Part shown: one piece after another, positions 63,566 through 64,000 of the stretch
How the letters are laid out: each line of letters starts with the position of its first letter
How positions within the stretch are numbered: the first letter of the stretch is position 1
Origin: Burkholderia sp. OK233
GTDB lineage: Bacteria > Pseudomonadota > Gammaproteobacteria > Burkholderiales > Burkholderiaceae
Assembly (NCBI RefSeq): GCF_900230185.1
Contig: NZ_OCSR01000001.1
Span: 620,001 to 684,000, forward strand
Length of the DNA stretch: 64,000 nt
Reading direction: 5' to 3'
Translations under genes and position numbers: made by a program
Notes under the pieces: model-generated
What the model saw: only the letters and a program-made list of their open reading frames with translations
Databases searched by the model: none
Told to the model about the DNA's origin: nothing

Positions 63566-64000
63566 GGCCGGTCTCTGACTGACGCGACCGGCGGGGGCCG
63601 CCCCGCTTCTGCCGTTCGGCCCGGGTTGCCCCAAAAAAACTGCTTCCAACGTACTACGGTCATTTTTGCCGTCGTCTCATCTGGAGTGTGGTCAGCCGAA
63701 CCCGGAAGTTCGGCGTCTGCTGCAGTTCCCGCGCGCGCCGATCCACAAATTTCGCGTTTGCGCCTGGCGCGCGCCGAGCAGTGATCCAATCTTCCCTCAA
63801 ACGCACCTTTGCGCTCGCCGCCACAGTCAGAAAGGCGACTTGGGATCTCTGATGCAAATCATTTTCGCATTCCCAAGACTCTCTCCTCAAACCCGGCTCA
63901 CTGAATTTTCCCGGCTATGCGTATCACCGCGTTTGCGTTCATGAGAATCTAGTTTGTCGCGTTAGGACCGGCTCTGCCGCTTCGAAAGCGACACACTTTT
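63566..64000. other. Intergenic region to the window end
   Basis: No gene is recognised. It carries the Fur-box-like site at 63852-63870, so an iron-regulated gene may begin beyond the window edge. Confidence 0.45.
63852..63870. promoter_or_regulatory. Fur-box-like site
   Basis: ATGCAAATCATTTTCGCAT is a partly symmetric 19-mer that matches the Fur consensus arms (ATGC-AAA and TTT-GCAT) as used in Burkholderia promoters. It is a single visual match only. Confidence 0.4.

Noticed and set aside
1..64000. CRISPR arrays, tRNA, rRNA, replication origin
   Set aside because: No regularly spaced repeats, cloverleaf-like genes, rRNA segments or parAB/repA-type genes were found on reading; small tRNAs could be missed by eye.

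Overview
The window looks like accessory sequence from a large Burkholderia or Paraburkholderia replicon. The base is mostly GC-rich and uses G/C-ending codons. There are two Burkholderia-type trimeric porins, several copies of the short secreted DUF4148 family typical of this group, and many LysR and TetR regulators. No rRNA, tRNA, replication or other core genes were seen, so the replicon cannot be named.

Layout. (1) 1-8994: an ordinary, well-kept sugar-acid catabolic operon. A divergent LysR regulator faces a PdxA-family dehydrogenase, an enolase-superfamily sugar-acid dehydratase, an ACS-type MFS permease, a beta-propeller protein, an amidohydrolase/lactonase and a 2,5-dioxopentanoate (alpha-ketoglutaric semialdehyde) dehydrogenase. 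The genes are closely spaced or overlap and end at a hairpin. (2) 9-20 kb: a mosaic of a DUF4148 gene, a MarR remnant, two porins, broken permease and DUF1016 nuclease pieces, an unrecognised 545-residue protein with a nuclease-like C-terminal core cut off by an IS6-family element, other IS remnants and a TetR gene. (3) 20-39 kb: a catabolic island read leftwards as two blocks around a central TetR/LysR pair. The right block (38965 to 30324) encodes a Rieske oxygenase, a short ferredoxin, an FAD ferredoxin reductase, a collapsed nitronate monooxygenase (NMO), a DUF3500 protein, a quinone oxidoreductase, a carboxymuconolactone-decarboxylase-like protein, an SDR remnant and an aldehyde dehydrogenase, with an IS5-family element inserted. 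The left block (27522 to 20040) encodes a Rieske ferredoxin, NMO, a YCII protein, glutathione S-transferases (GSTs) and glutathione reductase, and carries a partial duplication of itself. (4) 39-45 kb: an IS graveyard (IS66, ISKra4, IS6 and IS5 fragments) with two DUF4148 loci and a LysR gene. (5) 45-51 kb: an aldo/keto reductase, a cyclic-nucleotide-domain/thioredoxin-reductase-like fusion, an SDR plus tautomerase pair, DUF4148 and a VOC protein, then an intact ISKra4-family element. (6) 53-57 kb: a tripartite drug-efflux operon (MFS, HlyD, outer-membrane factor). (7) 58-64 kb: an AT-rich aegerolysin/ET79-like gene and a secreted unknown protein among two complete IS1182-family elements with 4-bp target duplications, ending at a Fur-box-like site.

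How the parts fit. The left operon probably oxidises and dehydrates a sugar acid to alpha-ketoglutarate. The central island looks like an acquired degradation pathway for an unidentified aromatic or nitro/keto compound. It combines three-component oxygenation, NMO chemistry, glutathione conjugation with recycling, and aldehyde oxidation, and it is partly decaying under IS activity. The nearby efflux pump and reductases would suit a toxic substrate, but that link is inference. The most novel candidates are the nuclease-like protein at 13.7 kb, the DUF3500/NMO/Rieske/GST island, and the aegerolysin-like gene at 58.0 kb.
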